DNA of 27,621 bases. It comes from JBIOUF01 sp044866695 (GTDB lineage Bacteria; Actinomycetota; Actinomycetes; Propionibacteriales; Nocardioidaceae). Where the stretch lies: assembly GCA_044866695.1 (NCBI GenBank), contig JBIOUF010000184.1, forward strand, positions 1-27,621, given 5' to 3'. Positions 16,479-24,201 of this stretch are shown piece by piece (the stretch's first letter is position 1; every line of letters begins with the position of its first letter). The position numbers and the translations under genes are program-made. The notes under the pieces were generated by a model. It had not been told where the DNA came from. It did no database searches and was given only the letters and a program-made list of their open reading frames with translations.

Positions 16479-16862
16479 TCAGAACGCGAGACCGCCCTCG
16501 CGGGCACCGTCGGCCAGGGCCGCGACCCGGCCGTGGTACTTGTTGCCGGCGCGGTCGAACACTACGCCCTGGAGGCCGGCGGCCTGGGCGCGCTGCGCCA
16601 CCAGCTCGCCGACCCGGCGGGCCTTGGCCGACTTGTCGCCGTCCAGCGAGCGCAGGTCCGCCTCCATGCTGCTGGCCGAGACCAGCGTCCGGCCCGCGGT
16701 GTCGTCGACCACCTGCGCGGAGATGTGCCGCGACGACCGGGTCACGACCAGACGGGGACGCTCCGCGGTGCCCGTGACCTTCTTGCGGCCCCGGACCTGC
16801 CGGCGCTGCCGCGCGCTGGCCCGCGGGGCGGCATGCTTGCCCGACCTCAGCGAGATCGCCAT
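16479..16862 (-). CDS. rplR: Ribosomal protein L18
   Basis: L18 binds 5S rRNA in the central protuberance together with L5. The protein has 127 residues from ATG at 16860-16862 (MAISLRSGKHAAPRASARQRR). A GTG at 16868 overlapping the rplF stop could start two codons earlier. Family blocks are GTAERPRLVVTRSSRHISAQ, then VDDTAGRTLVSAS and VVFDRAGNKYHGRVAALADG. Confidence 0.96.
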   Translation of the reverse strand: MAISLRSGKHAAPRASARQRRQVRGRKKVTGTAERPRLVVTRSSRHISAQVVDDTAGRTLVSASSMEADLRSLDGDKSAKARRVGELVAQRAQAAGLQGVVFDRAGNKYHGRVAALADGAREGGLAF

Positions 16863-16864
16863 CG

Positions 16865-17407
16865 TCACCTACCAGCCTTTCCGACCTTGCGGCGGACCAC
16901 CTCGCCCGCGTAGCGGATGCCCTTGCCCTTGTACGGCTCGGGCTTGCGCAGCTTGCGGATGTTCGCGGCGGTCTCGCCGACCAGCTGCTTGTCGATCCCC
17001 TGGACGCCGAGCCGGGTGGGCCCGTCCACGGTGAAGGTGATCCCCTCGGGCGCGTCGACGACCACGGGGTGGGAGAACCCGAGCTGGAACTCCAGCTGGG
17101 TGGGGCTCGTCGCCCGGACCCGGTAGCCGACGCCGACGATCTCGAGGCGCTTCTCGTAGCCCTCGGTCACACCGGTGACCATGTTGGCGATCAGCGTGCG
17201 GGTCAGGCCGTGCAGCGACCGGCTGGCGCGCTCGTCGTCGGGCCGGGTCACCACCACCGCGCCGTCCTCGCCCCTGCTGACCGCGATGGGCGCGGCGACG
17301 GTGTGGCGCAGGGAGCCCTTGGGTCCCTGCACGGTCACCTCCCGCTCGTCGAGCGCGACGTCCACCCCGGACGGGACCGGGATCGGCAGCTTCCCGATGC
17401 GTGACAT
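16865..17407 (-). CDS. rplF: Ribosomal protein L6
   Basis: L6 stands near the base of the L7/L12 stalk, next to the sarcin-ricin loop. The protein has 180 residues from ATG 17407: MSRIGKLPIPVPSGVDVAL, two similar alpha/beta domains, and the signature PEPYKGKGIRYAGEVVRRKVG near the end. The stop lies 2 bases before the rplR ATG. Confidence 0.98.
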   Translation of the reverse strand: MSRIGKLPIPVPSGVDVALDEREVTVQGPKGSLRHTVAAPIAVSRGEDGAVVVTRPDDERASRSLHGLTRTLIANMVTGVTEGYEKRLEIVGVGYRVRATSPTQLEFQLGFSHPVVVDAPEGITFTVDGPTRLGVQGIDKQLVGETAANIRKLRKPEPYKGKGIRYAGEVVRRKVGKAGR

Positions 17408-17436
17408 GTCCTCGTGCTCCTCTCAGGCCTCTCGGC

Positions 17437-17844
17437 TCACCAGACGTAGGCGAGGACTTCCCCGCCCACGCCCTTGCGGTTGGCCTGCCGGTCGGTGAGC
17501 AGCCCCTGGCTGGTGGAGATGATCGCGACGCCCAGACCGCCGAGCACCTTGGGCAGTCCGTTGGCCTTGGCGTACACCCGCAGGCCGGGCTTGCTGATCC
17601 GGCGCAGCCCGGCGATCGACCGCTCGCGGTTCTGCCCGTACTTCAAGGTGACGGTCAGCGTGCGACCGACCGACCCCTCGACCGGGTCGTCGGCGCGCCA
17701 CGCGGAGATGTAGCCCTCCTGCTGGAGGATCTCGGCGACGCCGGCCTTGAGCTTGCTGTACGGCATCGTCACGGTGTCGTGGTAGGCCTGGTTGGCGTTG
17801 CGCAGACGGGTCAGCATGTCCGCGATCGGGTCGGTCATCGTCAT
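17437..17844 (-). CDS. rpsH: Ribosomal protein S8
   Basis: S8 binds the central domain of 16S rRNA; in E. coli it also represses the spc operon by binding mRNA. The protein has 135 residues from ATG 17844 (MTMTDPIADMLTRLRNANQA). The C-terminal signature STSQGLLTDRQANRKGVGGE is complete, ending VLAYVW. A 112-base gap separates it from rpsN. Confidence 0.98.
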   Translation of the reverse strand: MTMTDPIADMLTRLRNANQAYHDTVTMPYSKLKAGVAEILQQEGYISAWRADDPVEGSVGRTLTVTLKYGQNRERSIAGLRRISKPGLRVYAKANGLPKVLGGLGVAIISTSQGLLTDRQANRKGVGGEVLAYVW

Positions 17845-17956
17845 GGTGGTGAGGCTCTCTCTCGTCGTGGTTTCGCCGGTGCTTCCGGCGACCTTCGGCG
17901 TCGTCTTCGTCACTACGTCGGTTGCCCGGTGCCGGGCGGTGGTCAGGCCGGCCGGG

Positions 17957-18142
17957 TCACCAGGAGGACTTGGTGATCCCGGGCAGCTCGCCTCGGTGCG
18001 CCATCTCCCGCAGGCAGATCCGGCACAGCCCGAACTTGCGGTAGACCGCCTTCGGCCTGCCGCAGCGCTGGCAGCGGGTGTAGGCGCGCACCTTGAACTT
18101 CGGCTTGCGGGCGGCCTTGACCTTGAGCGCGGTCTTCGCCAT
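17957..18142 (-). CDS. rpsN: Ribosomal protein S14, zinc-binding type Z
   Basis: A 61-residue S14 of the small zinc form. It begins MAKTALKVKAARKPKFKVRAY and holds two CxxC pairs: Cys24/Cys27 (RCQRCGRPK) and Cys40/Cys43 (LCRICLREMAHRG). It helps assemble the 30S head. The start is 1 base after the rplE stop. Confidence 0.98.
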   Translation of the reverse strand: MAKTALKVKAARKPKFKVRAYTRCQRCGRPKAVYRKFGLCRICLREMAHRGELPGITKSSW

Positions 18143-18143
18143 G

Positions 18144-18758
18144 TCAGCTCTCCTTGAAGGGGAACCCGAGCCGCCGTAGCAGCGCGCGTCCCTCGTCGTC
18201 GTTCGTCGCCGTGGTCACCACGATGATGTCCATGCCCCTGGTCCGGTCGACCCGGTCCTGGTTGATCTCGTGGAACATCACCTGCTCGGTGAGCCCGAAG
18301 GTGTAGTTGCCACGACCGTCGAACTGCCGGTCCGAGAGGCCCCGGAAGTCCCGGATCCGCGGCAGCGCCAGGGTCAGCAGCCGGTCCAGGAACTCCCACA
18401 TGCGGTCGCCGCGCAGGGTCACGTGGGCGCCGATCGGCATCCCCTCGCGCAGCTTGAACTGCGCGATGGACCTGCGGGCGCGGGTCACCTGCGGCTTCTG
18501 CCCGGTGATCGCGGCCAGGTCGCGGACGGCGCCGTCGATCAGCTTGGAGTCGCGGGCCGCCTCCCCCACGCCCATGTTGACCACGATCTTGGTCAGCCGG
18601 GGCACCTGCATGACGTTGGCGTACCCGAACTGGTCGAGCAGCGCCGGCTTGGTCTCCTCGCGGTACCGCGCCTTCAGCCGGGGCAAGACCCGCTCCGTGC
18701 CGGGCTCCGTGGTGGGCTCCGTCGCGGCCTCCGTGCTGGGCTCCGTGCCCGCGGTCAT
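18144..18758 (-). CDS. rplE: Ribosomal protein L5 with an acidic repeat tail
   Basis: L5 links 5S rRNA to 23S rRNA in the central protuberance and touches P-site tRNA. The L5 domain starts near residue 25 (LPRLKARYREETKPALLDQFGY) and contains VNMGVGEAARDSKLIDGAV, RRSIAQFKLREGMPIGAHVTLRG-type sequence and FHEINQDRVDRTRGMDI. Ahead of it, residues 5-23 are TEPx repeats. The ATG at 18756-18758 overlaps the rplX stop (TGATG) and has GGGGAGGAG 5-6 bases upstream, so the tail is translated. Total 204 residues against about 180-187 usually. Confidence 0.96.
   Translation of the reverse strand: MTAGTEPSTEAATEPTTEPGTERVLPRLKARYREETKPALLDQFGYANVMQVPRLTKIVVNMGVGEAARDSKLIDGAVRDLAAITGQKPQVTRARRSIAQFKLREGMPIGAHVTLRGDRMWEFLDRLLTLALPRIRDFRGLSDRQFDGRGNYTFGLTEQVMFHEINQDRVDRTRGMDIIVVTTATNDDEGRALLRRLGFPFKES
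18691..18750. repeat. 12-bp tandem repeat, five units, inside rplE
   Basis: Five consecutive 12-mers share the core GCTCCGTG (plus strand) with variable ends. They encode Thr-Glu-Pro-x units at the L5 N terminus. The units are more diverged than those in rpmD, as expected of an older expansion. Confidence 0.8.
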
Positions 18759-19183
18759 CAGATCTCCTCCCCGGTCCGTCGCGACACCCGGACGCTGCGC
18801 CGTGCCGGGTACGTCGAGCCGTCGCCGCGGCGCTTCTCCACCTCGACCCGCTTGAAGCCGACCCGGGTGGTGCGCTTGCCGTCGACCAGCATCACGTTCG
18901 ACACGTGGATCGCGGCCTCCTGGGTCACGATGCCGCCGGTCGTCCCGGCGCGGCCGCCCTGGTTGATCACCTTGGTGTGCCGCTTGACCCGGTTGACACC
19001 CTCGACGATGACCCGGTCGGAGTCGCGGAGCACCGCGATGACCTTGCCCTCGGCGCCCTTGTCCCTGCCGGCGATCACCTTGACGGTGTCACCCTTCTTG
19101 ATGCTCACGCTCTTCCTGCCCTTGCCGGCGGCACCCTTGCCCGGTGCCTTGGCCGATCCCTTGGCTGATCCCTTGGCCGGCAT
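18758..19183 (-). CDS. rplX: Ribosomal protein L24 with a basic repeat tail
   Basis: L24 starts large-subunit assembly and lies near the tunnel exit. The KOW-type domain begins at about residue 27 (SIKKGDTVKVIAGRDKGAEG) and continues RVIVEGVNRVKRHTKVINQG. The first 26 residues are a Gly/Ser/Ala/Lys tail (KGSAKGSAKAPGKGAAGKG). The ATG at 19181-19183 has a strong GGAGGTG 7 bases upstream and follows the rplN stop by 1 base, so the tail belongs to the protein. It has 141 residues; the family usually has about 105. Confidence 0.96.
   Translation of the reverse strand: MPAKGSAKGSAKAPGKGAAGKGRKSVSIKKGDTVKVIAGRDKGAEGKVIAVLRDSDRVIVEGVNRVKRHTKVINQGGRAGTTGGIVTQEAAIHVSNVMLVDGKRTTRVGFKRVEVEKRRGDGSTYPARRSVRVSRRTGEEI
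19147..19182. repeat. 12-bp tandem repeat, three units, inside rplX
   Basis: Three near-identical 12-mers (CCTTGGC[C/T]GATC, the last one ending differently) encode the Ala-Lys-Gly-Ser units at the start of L24. Confidence 0.85.
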
Positions 19184-19184
19184 G

Positions 19185-19553
19185 TCACAACACCTCCGGG
19201 GCCAGCGAGATGATCTTCATGAACTTCTTGTCCCGCAGCTCTCGGCCCACCGGCCCGAAGATGCGGGTGCCCCTGGGCTCGCCGTCGTTGCGCAGGATCA
19301 CCGCGGCGTTCTCGTCGAAGCGGATGTAGGACCCGTCGGGACGGCGGCGCTCCTTGACGGTGCGCACGACCACGGCCTTGACGACGTCGCCCTTCTTGAC
19401 GTTGCCGCCGGGGATGGCGTCCTTGACGGTGGCGACGATGACGTCGCCGATGCCTGCGTAGCGCCGGCCCGAGCCGCCGAGCACCCGGATGCAAAGGATC
19501 TCCTTCGCACCGGTGTTGTCGGCGACCTTGAGTCGCGACTCCTGCTGGATCAT
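19185..19553 (-). CDS. rplN: Ribosomal protein L14
   Basis: L14 forms part of the subunit interface. The protein has the standard 122 residues from ATG 19553: MIQQESRLKVADNTGAKEIL, then VRTVKERRRPDGSYIRFDENA, FGPVGRELRDKKFMKIISLA and the end PEVL. No tail is present. The gap to rpsQ is 65 bases. Confidence 0.98.
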   Translation of the reverse strand: MIQQESRLKVADNTGAKEILCIRVLGGSGRRYAGIGDVIVATVKDAIPGGNVKKGDVVKAVVVRTVKERRRPDGSYIRFDENAAVILRNDGEPRGTRIFGPVGRELRDKKFMKIISLAPEVL

Positions 19554-19618
19554 CGGTCTCTCCTGCTGGTGGTGGCGCGTGAGCGCCGTACCTGGATGGC
19601 TGCGGTGCTACCCGGGGG

Positions 19619-19948
19619 CTACTTGGCCTTCTCGGTGATCGCCACGACCCGCCACCGCTTGGTCGCCGACAGCGGCCGGGTCTCCATGATCTGGACGCGG
19701 TCGCCGACGCCGCACCGGTTCTGCTCGTCGTGGGCCTTCAGCCGGCTGGTGCGCCGCATGACCTTGCCGTAGAGCGCGTGCTTGACCCGGTCCTCGACCA
19801 GGACCACGACGGTCTTGTCCATCTTGTCGCTGACGACCAGGCCCTCGCGGACCTTGCGCGGCCCCCGCCCGGCCGGCTTCCCGGCCGGCTTCCCGGTCGC
19901 CTGCTCCGGGACCTGCTCCTCGGCAGCCGCCTGTGTCTGTTCGCTCAT
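19619..19948 (-). CDS. rpsQ: Ribosomal protein S17 with an N-terminal tail
   Basis: S17 is an OB-fold primary binder of the 16S 5' domain. The domain runs from about residue 30 (RKVREGLVVSDKMDKTVVV) through HALYGKVMRRTSRLKAHDE and RPLSATKRWRVVAI. Residues 1-29 are a tail, first acidic, then GKPAGKPAGRGP. The ATG at 19946-19948 overlaps the rpmC stop (ATGA). At 109 residues it is longer than the 85-95 of most S17 proteins; some actinobacteria also have extended forms. Confidence 0.96.
   Translation of the reverse strand: MSEQTQAAAEEQVPEQATGKPAGKPAGRGPRKVREGLVVSDKMDKTVVVLVEDRVKHALYGKVMRRTSRLKAHDEQNRCGVGDRVQIMETRPLSATKRWRVVAITEKAK
19868..19903. repeat. 12-bp tandem repeat inside rpsQ
   Basis: Two identical 12-mers CCCGGCCGGCTT (19868-19879 and 19880-19891), followed by a partial third unit, encode Gly-Lys-Pro-Ala units of the S17 tail. 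Confidence 0.75.
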
Positions 19949-20211
19949 GCCCTACCGCCCTCGTCCGCCGTCTGTTCCGCACCCGGGCTGCTCCGGATGC
20001 CGAGCTCCCGCTCCCGCACCACGGTGTAGATCCGGGCGATGTCTCGCTTGACCGTCCGCAGGCGGCCGTGGCTCTCCAGCTGGCCGGTCGCGGACTGGAA
20101 GCGCAGGTTGAACAGCTCCTCCTTGGCCTCCCGCAGCCGGGTCTCGAGGTCGACGTTGGTCATCTCGTCGAGCTCCTGGGCCTTGGTCTGTCCCTTGGTC
20201 GGGCCCGCCAT
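19945..20211 (-). CDS. rpmC: Ribosomal protein L29
   Basis: L29 lies beside the tunnel exit, where SRP and trigger factor dock. The protein has 88 residues from ATG 20211. The helical hairpin reads LDEMTNVDLETRLREAKEEL and FNLRFQSATGQLESHGRLR, then VKRDIARIYTVVRERELG. An approximately 16-residue polar end (SSPGAEQTADEGGRA) follows. The start overlaps the rplP stop by one base (TGATG). Confidence 0.97.
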   Translation of the reverse strand: MAGPTKGQTKAQELDEMTNVDLETRLREAKEELFNLRFQSATGQLESHGRLRTVKRDIARIYTVVRERELGIRSSPGAEQTADEGGRA

Positions 20212-20630
20212 CAGAAGTCACCTGCCTCACGCGACACGAACCGGCACTTCATCGGCAGCTTGTGGATCGCCCGGCGCATCGCCTCGCGGGCCACGTCCTC
20301 CGGGACTCCGGACAGCTCGAACATCACCCGGCCGGGCTTGACGTTGGCCACCCACCACTCCGGGGAGCCCTTGCCCGACCCCATGCGAGTCTCCGCGGGC
20401 TTCTTGGTCAGCGGTCGGTCCGGGTAGATGTTGATCCACACCTTCCCGCCGCGCTTGATGTGCCGGGTCATGGCGATACGAGCGGACTCGATCTGCCGGT
20501 TGGTGACGTAGTGCGCCTCCACGGCCTGGATGCCGTAGTCGCCGAAGGCGAGCTCGGTGCCGCCCTTGGCCATCCCGGTGCGCTTGGGGTGGTGCTGCTT
20601 GCGGTGCCGGATCCTGCGCGGCATCAACAT
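20211..20630 (-). CDS. rplP: Ribosomal protein L16
   Basis: L16 organises the A-site region of the 50S subunit. The start is ATG at 20628-20630 (MLMPRRIRHRKQHHPKRTGM): AGGAGG lies 10 bases upstream, while the GTG at 20639 would be only 1 base from it. The protein has 139 residues. Family blocks are YGIQAVEAHYVTNRQIESAR, then KVWINIYPDRPLTKKPAETR, GSGKGSPEWWVANVKPGRV and AIHKLPMKCRFVSRE. Confidence 0.98.
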   Translation of the reverse strand: MLMPRRIRHRKQHHPKRTGMAKGGTELAFGDYGIQAVEAHYVTNRQIESARIAMTRHIKRGGKVWINIYPDRPLTKKPAETRMGSGKGSPEWWVANVKPGRVMFELSGVPEDVAREAMRRAIHKLPMKCRFVSREAGDF

Positions 20631-20635
20631 CGTGC

Positions 20636-21475
20636 TCACCCCTCCTGACCGGTGGTCGTGGGCGGTGCGGCGACCGGCGCCGCGACCGTCTCGGCGGGTG
20701 CCGCCGGGGCGGTGTCGGCGCCGCCCTCGCGGCCGGCGCGGGTCGGCCGGTCGCCGCGGGAGCTGCGGCTGGGCCGCTCGCCGCTCCGAGGGGGGCGGCG
20801 GCCAGGGGCCCCGGCGCGCGCGGCGGCCTGCGCCTCCCGCTCGGCACGGGTGCCGGCCACCTCGCCCTTGTAGATCCACACCTTCACGCCGATCCGGCCG
20901 AAGGTCGTCCGCGCCTCGTAGAAGCCGTAGTCGATGTCCGCGCGCAGCGTGTGCAGCGGCACCCGGCCCTCGCGGTAGAACTCCGACCGGGACATCTCGG
21001 CGCCGCCCAGGCGGCCCGAGCACTGGATCCGGATGCCCTTGGCTCCGCTGCGCATCGAGGTCTGGATCGCCTTGCGCATCGCGCGGCGGAAGGCCACCCG
21101 GCCGGACAGCTGCTCCGCCACGCCCTGTGCCACCAGCTGCGCGTCGATCTCGGGGTTCTTGACCTCGAGGATGTTCAGCTGCACCTGCTTCCCGGTCAGC
21201 TTCTCGAGCTCGCTGCGGATCCGGTCGGCCTCGGCGCCGCGCCGGCCGATCACGATGCCGGGCCGCGCGGTGTGGATGTCGACGCGGACCCGGTCGCGGG
21301 TGCGCTCGATCTCCACCTTGGAGATGCCGGCCCGCTCCATGCCCTTGCTGAGCAGCTTGCGGATGGCGACGTCCTCGCCGACGTAGGACTTGTAGAGCTT
21401 GTCGGCGTACCACCGGCTCTTGTGGTCGGTCGAGATGCCGAGCCGGAACCCGTTGGGGTTGATCTTCTGACCCAT
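20636..21475 (-). CDS. rpsC: Ribosomal protein S3 with a C-terminal tail
   Basis: S3 lines the mRNA entry channel. The protein has 279 residues from ATG 21475: MGQKINPNGFRLGISTDHKS, the KH domain with RPGIVIGRRGAEADRIRSEL, and the C-terminal domain with GIRIQCSGRLGGAEMSR and VWIYKGEV. From about residue 212 a Arg/Ser/Gly/Pro then Ala/Pro/Thr-rich tail of some 65 residues follows; comparable S3 tails are known in mycobacteria. The ATG overlaps the rplV stop by one base. Confidence 0.97.
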   Translation of the reverse strand: MGQKINPNGFRLGISTDHKSRWYADKLYKSYVGEDVAIRKLLSKGMERAGISKVEIERTRDRVRVDIHTARPGIVIGRRGAEADRIRSELEKLTGKQVQLNILEVKNPEIDAQLVAQGVAEQLSGRVAFRRAMRKAIQTSMRSGAKGIRIQCSGRLGGAEMSRSEFYREGRVPLHTLRADIDYGFYEARTTFGRIGVKVWIYKGEVAGTRAEREAQAAARAGAPGRRPPRSGERPSRSSRGDRPTRAGREGGADTAPAAPAETVAAPVAAPPTTTGQEG

Positions 21476-21927
21476 CAGGCCTTCGGCCCCTTCCTGGTCC
21501 TGGTCTGGGTGCCGGTCCGACCGGCGTCGCCGGCGCCGCGCGGCTGCACGACGAGGGTGACGTGGCTGGTCCGCTTGTTGATGCGGGAGGCCCGGCCCTG
21601 GGCGCGGGCACGCCAGCGCTTCATCGTCGGGCCCGCGTCGACCATCGCCTTGGACACGACCAGCGTGCCGCGGTCCAGGCCCTCGGTGACGGTCGCGTTG
21701 GCGACCGCGCTGGCCAGGACCTTGTACACGGTCTCGGCGGCGGCCTGGGGGGCCAGCCGCAGCAGGTCCAACGCGTCGTCCACGTCGAGGCCGCGGACCA
21801 GGTCGACGACCCGGCGGGCCTTCAGCGGCGTGATCCGGACGTAGCGAGCGCTCGCGAAGGCCCCGGGCTCGTCGCCCAGCAGGCTCTCGCGGCGGGCGCT
21901 CACCCGCCCCCGGTCCACAGTGGTCAC
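21475..21927 (-). CDS. rplV: Ribosomal protein L22
   Basis: L22 lines the peptide exit tunnel; its hairpin is where macrolide resistance can arise. The chosen start is GTG at 21925-21927, with GGAAGG 7 bases upstream; ATG at 21942 lacks such a site. It gives 150 residues. The first 28 residues are a non-conserved lead, then the core: ARYVRITPLKARRVVDLVRG, LRLAPQAAAETVYKVLASAV and the tunnel hairpin near RWRARAQGRASRINKRTSHV. The end is a basic Gly/Arg-rich stretch. Confidence 0.94.
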   Translation of the reverse strand: MTTVDRGRVSARRESLLGDEPGAFASARYVRITPLKARRVVDLVRGLDVDDALDLLRLAPQAAAETVYKVLASAVANATVTEGLDRGTLVVSKAMVDAGPTMKRWRARAQGRASRINKRTSHVTLVVQPRGAGDAGRTGTQTRTRKGPKA

Positions 21928-21970
21928 TGGTCTGCCTTCCATCCAGATGGTTCGAGAGGGCGTCGGCCGC

Positions 21971-22252
21971 TCAGCGGCGCCGGCTCTTCCGGTCGTCCTT
22001 GACGTGCCCGCGGTAGGTGCGGGTCGGCGCGAACTCACCGAGCTTGTGGCCGACCATGGAGTCGGTCACGAACACCGGGACGTGCTTGCGCCCGTCGTGC
22101 ACGGCGATCGTGTGGCCGATCATCGCCGGCACGATCATCGACCGGCGTGACCACGTCTTGATCACGGTGTGGGTGCCCTTGTCGTTCTGGGCGTCCACCT
22201 TCTTCATCAGGTGGTCGTCCACGAACGGGCCCTTCTTCAGGCTGCGAGGCAT
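21971..22252 (-). CDS. rpsS: Ribosomal protein S19
   Basis: S19 sits on the 30S head with S13. The protein has 93 residues from ATG at 22250-22252: MPRSLKKGPFVDDHLMKKVD, then IKTWSRRSMIVPAMIGHTIA and VTDSMVGHKLGEFAPTRTY, matching the family along its full length. The gap to rplB is 17 bases. Confidence 0.98.
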   Translation of the reverse strand: MPRSLKKGPFVDDHLMKKVDAQNDKGTHTVIKTWSRRSMIVPAMIGHTIAVHDGRKHVPVFVTDSMVGHKLGEFAPTRTYRGHVKDDRKSRRR

Positions 22253-22269
22253 AGCCAGCTCTCCCCTGC

Positions 22270-23100
<831 letters not shown>

Positions 23101-23128
23101 TCACTCAACCTCTGCGTCCGTGCGCCGG

Positions 23129-23434
23129 TCAGGAGACCGGGCCTCCGAAGATGTCGATCCGGTGCCCCTCGGCCAGGCTCACCACCGCCCGCTTGGTGTC
23201 GGCGCGCTTGCCGACGCCGAAGCGGGTCCGGCGGGTCTTGCCAGGCCGGTTGAGGGTGTTGACGGAGGTGACCTTGACGTTGAACACCTTCTCGACCGCG
23301 ATCTTGATCTCGGTCTTGTTGGCGTCGGTGCGCACCAGGAAGGTGTACTTGTTGGCGTCGAGCAGGCCGTAGCTCTTCTCCGACACCACGGGCGCGATCA
23401 GCACGTCGCGGTGGTCCTTGTGGAAGCTGCTCAC
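23129..23434 (-). CDS. rplW: Ribosomal protein L23
   Basis: L23 is the main docking site for trigger factor and SRP at the tunnel exit. The protein has 101 residues from ATG 23434, which overlaps the rplD stop (ATGA). Typical blocks are VLIAPVVSEKSYGLLDANKY, FLVRTDANKTEIKIAVEKVF, NVKVTSVNTLNRPGKTRR and a short C-terminal end. Confidence 0.97.
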   Translation of the reverse strand: MSSFHKDHRDVLIAPVVSEKSYGLLDANKYTFLVRTDANKTEIKIAVEKVFNVKVTSVNTLNRPGKTRRTRFGVGKRADTKRAVVSLAEGHRIDIFGGPVS

Positions 23435-24201
23435 CGGTCGGCCTCCTCGCTCTGGCTCTCGCCCTCGTCGTCGGCGCCCGCCGCCGGCTCGGTTCGCTCC
23501 GCCGGCTCGGCCAGCTCGGCCCGCTCCACCGGCTCGGCCCGCTCCGCCGGCCGTGCCGCGGGAGCCGCCGCTCGCGCGCTGCCGACGAAGGCGTCGAAGG
23601 CGCCCTTGGTGAACACCACGTCGTCGCAGAGCAGCACGTCGTAGGTGTTCAGCTGGTCGACCGCCAGCAGGTGCACGCTGGGCGCGTTGCGCAGCGACAG
23701 CCAGGTCAGGTTGTCGCCGCGCTCGAGCACCACCAGGACCCGGCGGGCCTCGGTGACGGCGGTCAGCCCGGCCAGCGCGGCCTTGGTCGAGGGCGCGTCG
23801 CCGGCCAGCAGGCCCTCGACCACGTGGACCCGGCCGGCGCGGGCCCGGTCCGACAGCGCGCCGCGAAGCGCGGCCGCCTTCATCTTCTTCGGGGTGCGCT
23901 GGTCGTAGCTGCGCGGCTGCGGGCCATGGACCGCGCCGCCGCCGGCGAACTGCGGTGCCCGGGTCGAGCCCTGCCGGGCCCGGCCGGTGCCCTTCTGCTT
24001 GTACGGCTTGCGGCCGCCGCCGCGCACCTCGCCGCGGGTCTTGGTCGCATGGGTGCCCTGGCGGGCCGCCGCCTGCTGGGCCACGACGACCTGGTGGATG
24101 AGCGGGATGTTGACCTGGACGTCGAAGATCTCCGCGGGCAGGTCGACGTCGAGCTTCGCGCTCGACGCCTCGGCCTGCGCGCTGGTCTGCTCGGCCGTCA
24201 T
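23431..24201 (-). CDS. rplD: Ribosomal protein L4 with a repeat-rich C-terminal tail
   Basis: L4 extends a loop into the exit tunnel; in E. coli it also represses the S10 operon. The start is ATG at 24199-24201, overlapping the rplC stop (ATGA); 256 residues. After an N-terminal lead of about 17 residues come LPAEIFDVQVNIPLIHQVV, the tunnel loop TRGEVRGGGRKPYKQKGTGR, and GPQPRSYDQRTPKKMKAAAL. From about residue 215 an Ala/Glu/Pro/Arg tail contains repeated AERAEP/VERAEL units and ends in acidic residues. Mycobacterial L4 is about 223 residues, so this tail is long. Confidence 0.97.
   Translation of the reverse strand: MTAEQTSAQAEASSAKLDVDLPAEIFDVQVNIPLIHQVVVAQQAAARQGTHATKTRGEVRGGGRKPYKQKGTGRARQGSTRAPQFAGGGAVHGPQPRSYDQRTPKKMKAAALRGALSDRARAGRVHVVEGLLAGDAPSTKAALAGLTAVTEARRVLVVLERGDNLTWLSLRNAPSVHLLAVDQLNTYDVLLCDDVVFTKGAFDAFVGSARAAAPAARPAERAEPVERAELAEPAERTEPAAGADDEGESQSEEADR
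23482..23550. repeat. Degenerate 18-bp-type tandem repeat inside rplD
   Basis: Copies of CCGCTCC[A/G]CCGGCTCGG and close variants recur on the plus strand, encoding Ala-Glu-Arg-Ala-Glu-Pro-like units in the L4 C-terminal tail. The units vary in length but keep frame. Confidence 0.6.

Noticed and set aside
18682..18690. Internal TTG as the true L5 start, which would remove the acidic tail
   Set aside because: The upstream ATG has a much better ribosome-binding site and overlaps the rplX stop, and the repeat units keep frame.
20631..20639. GTG start for rplP overlapping the rpsC stop
   Set aside because: It lies only one base from AGGAGG, too close for initiation; ATG 20630 has normal spacing and the family's usual N terminus.
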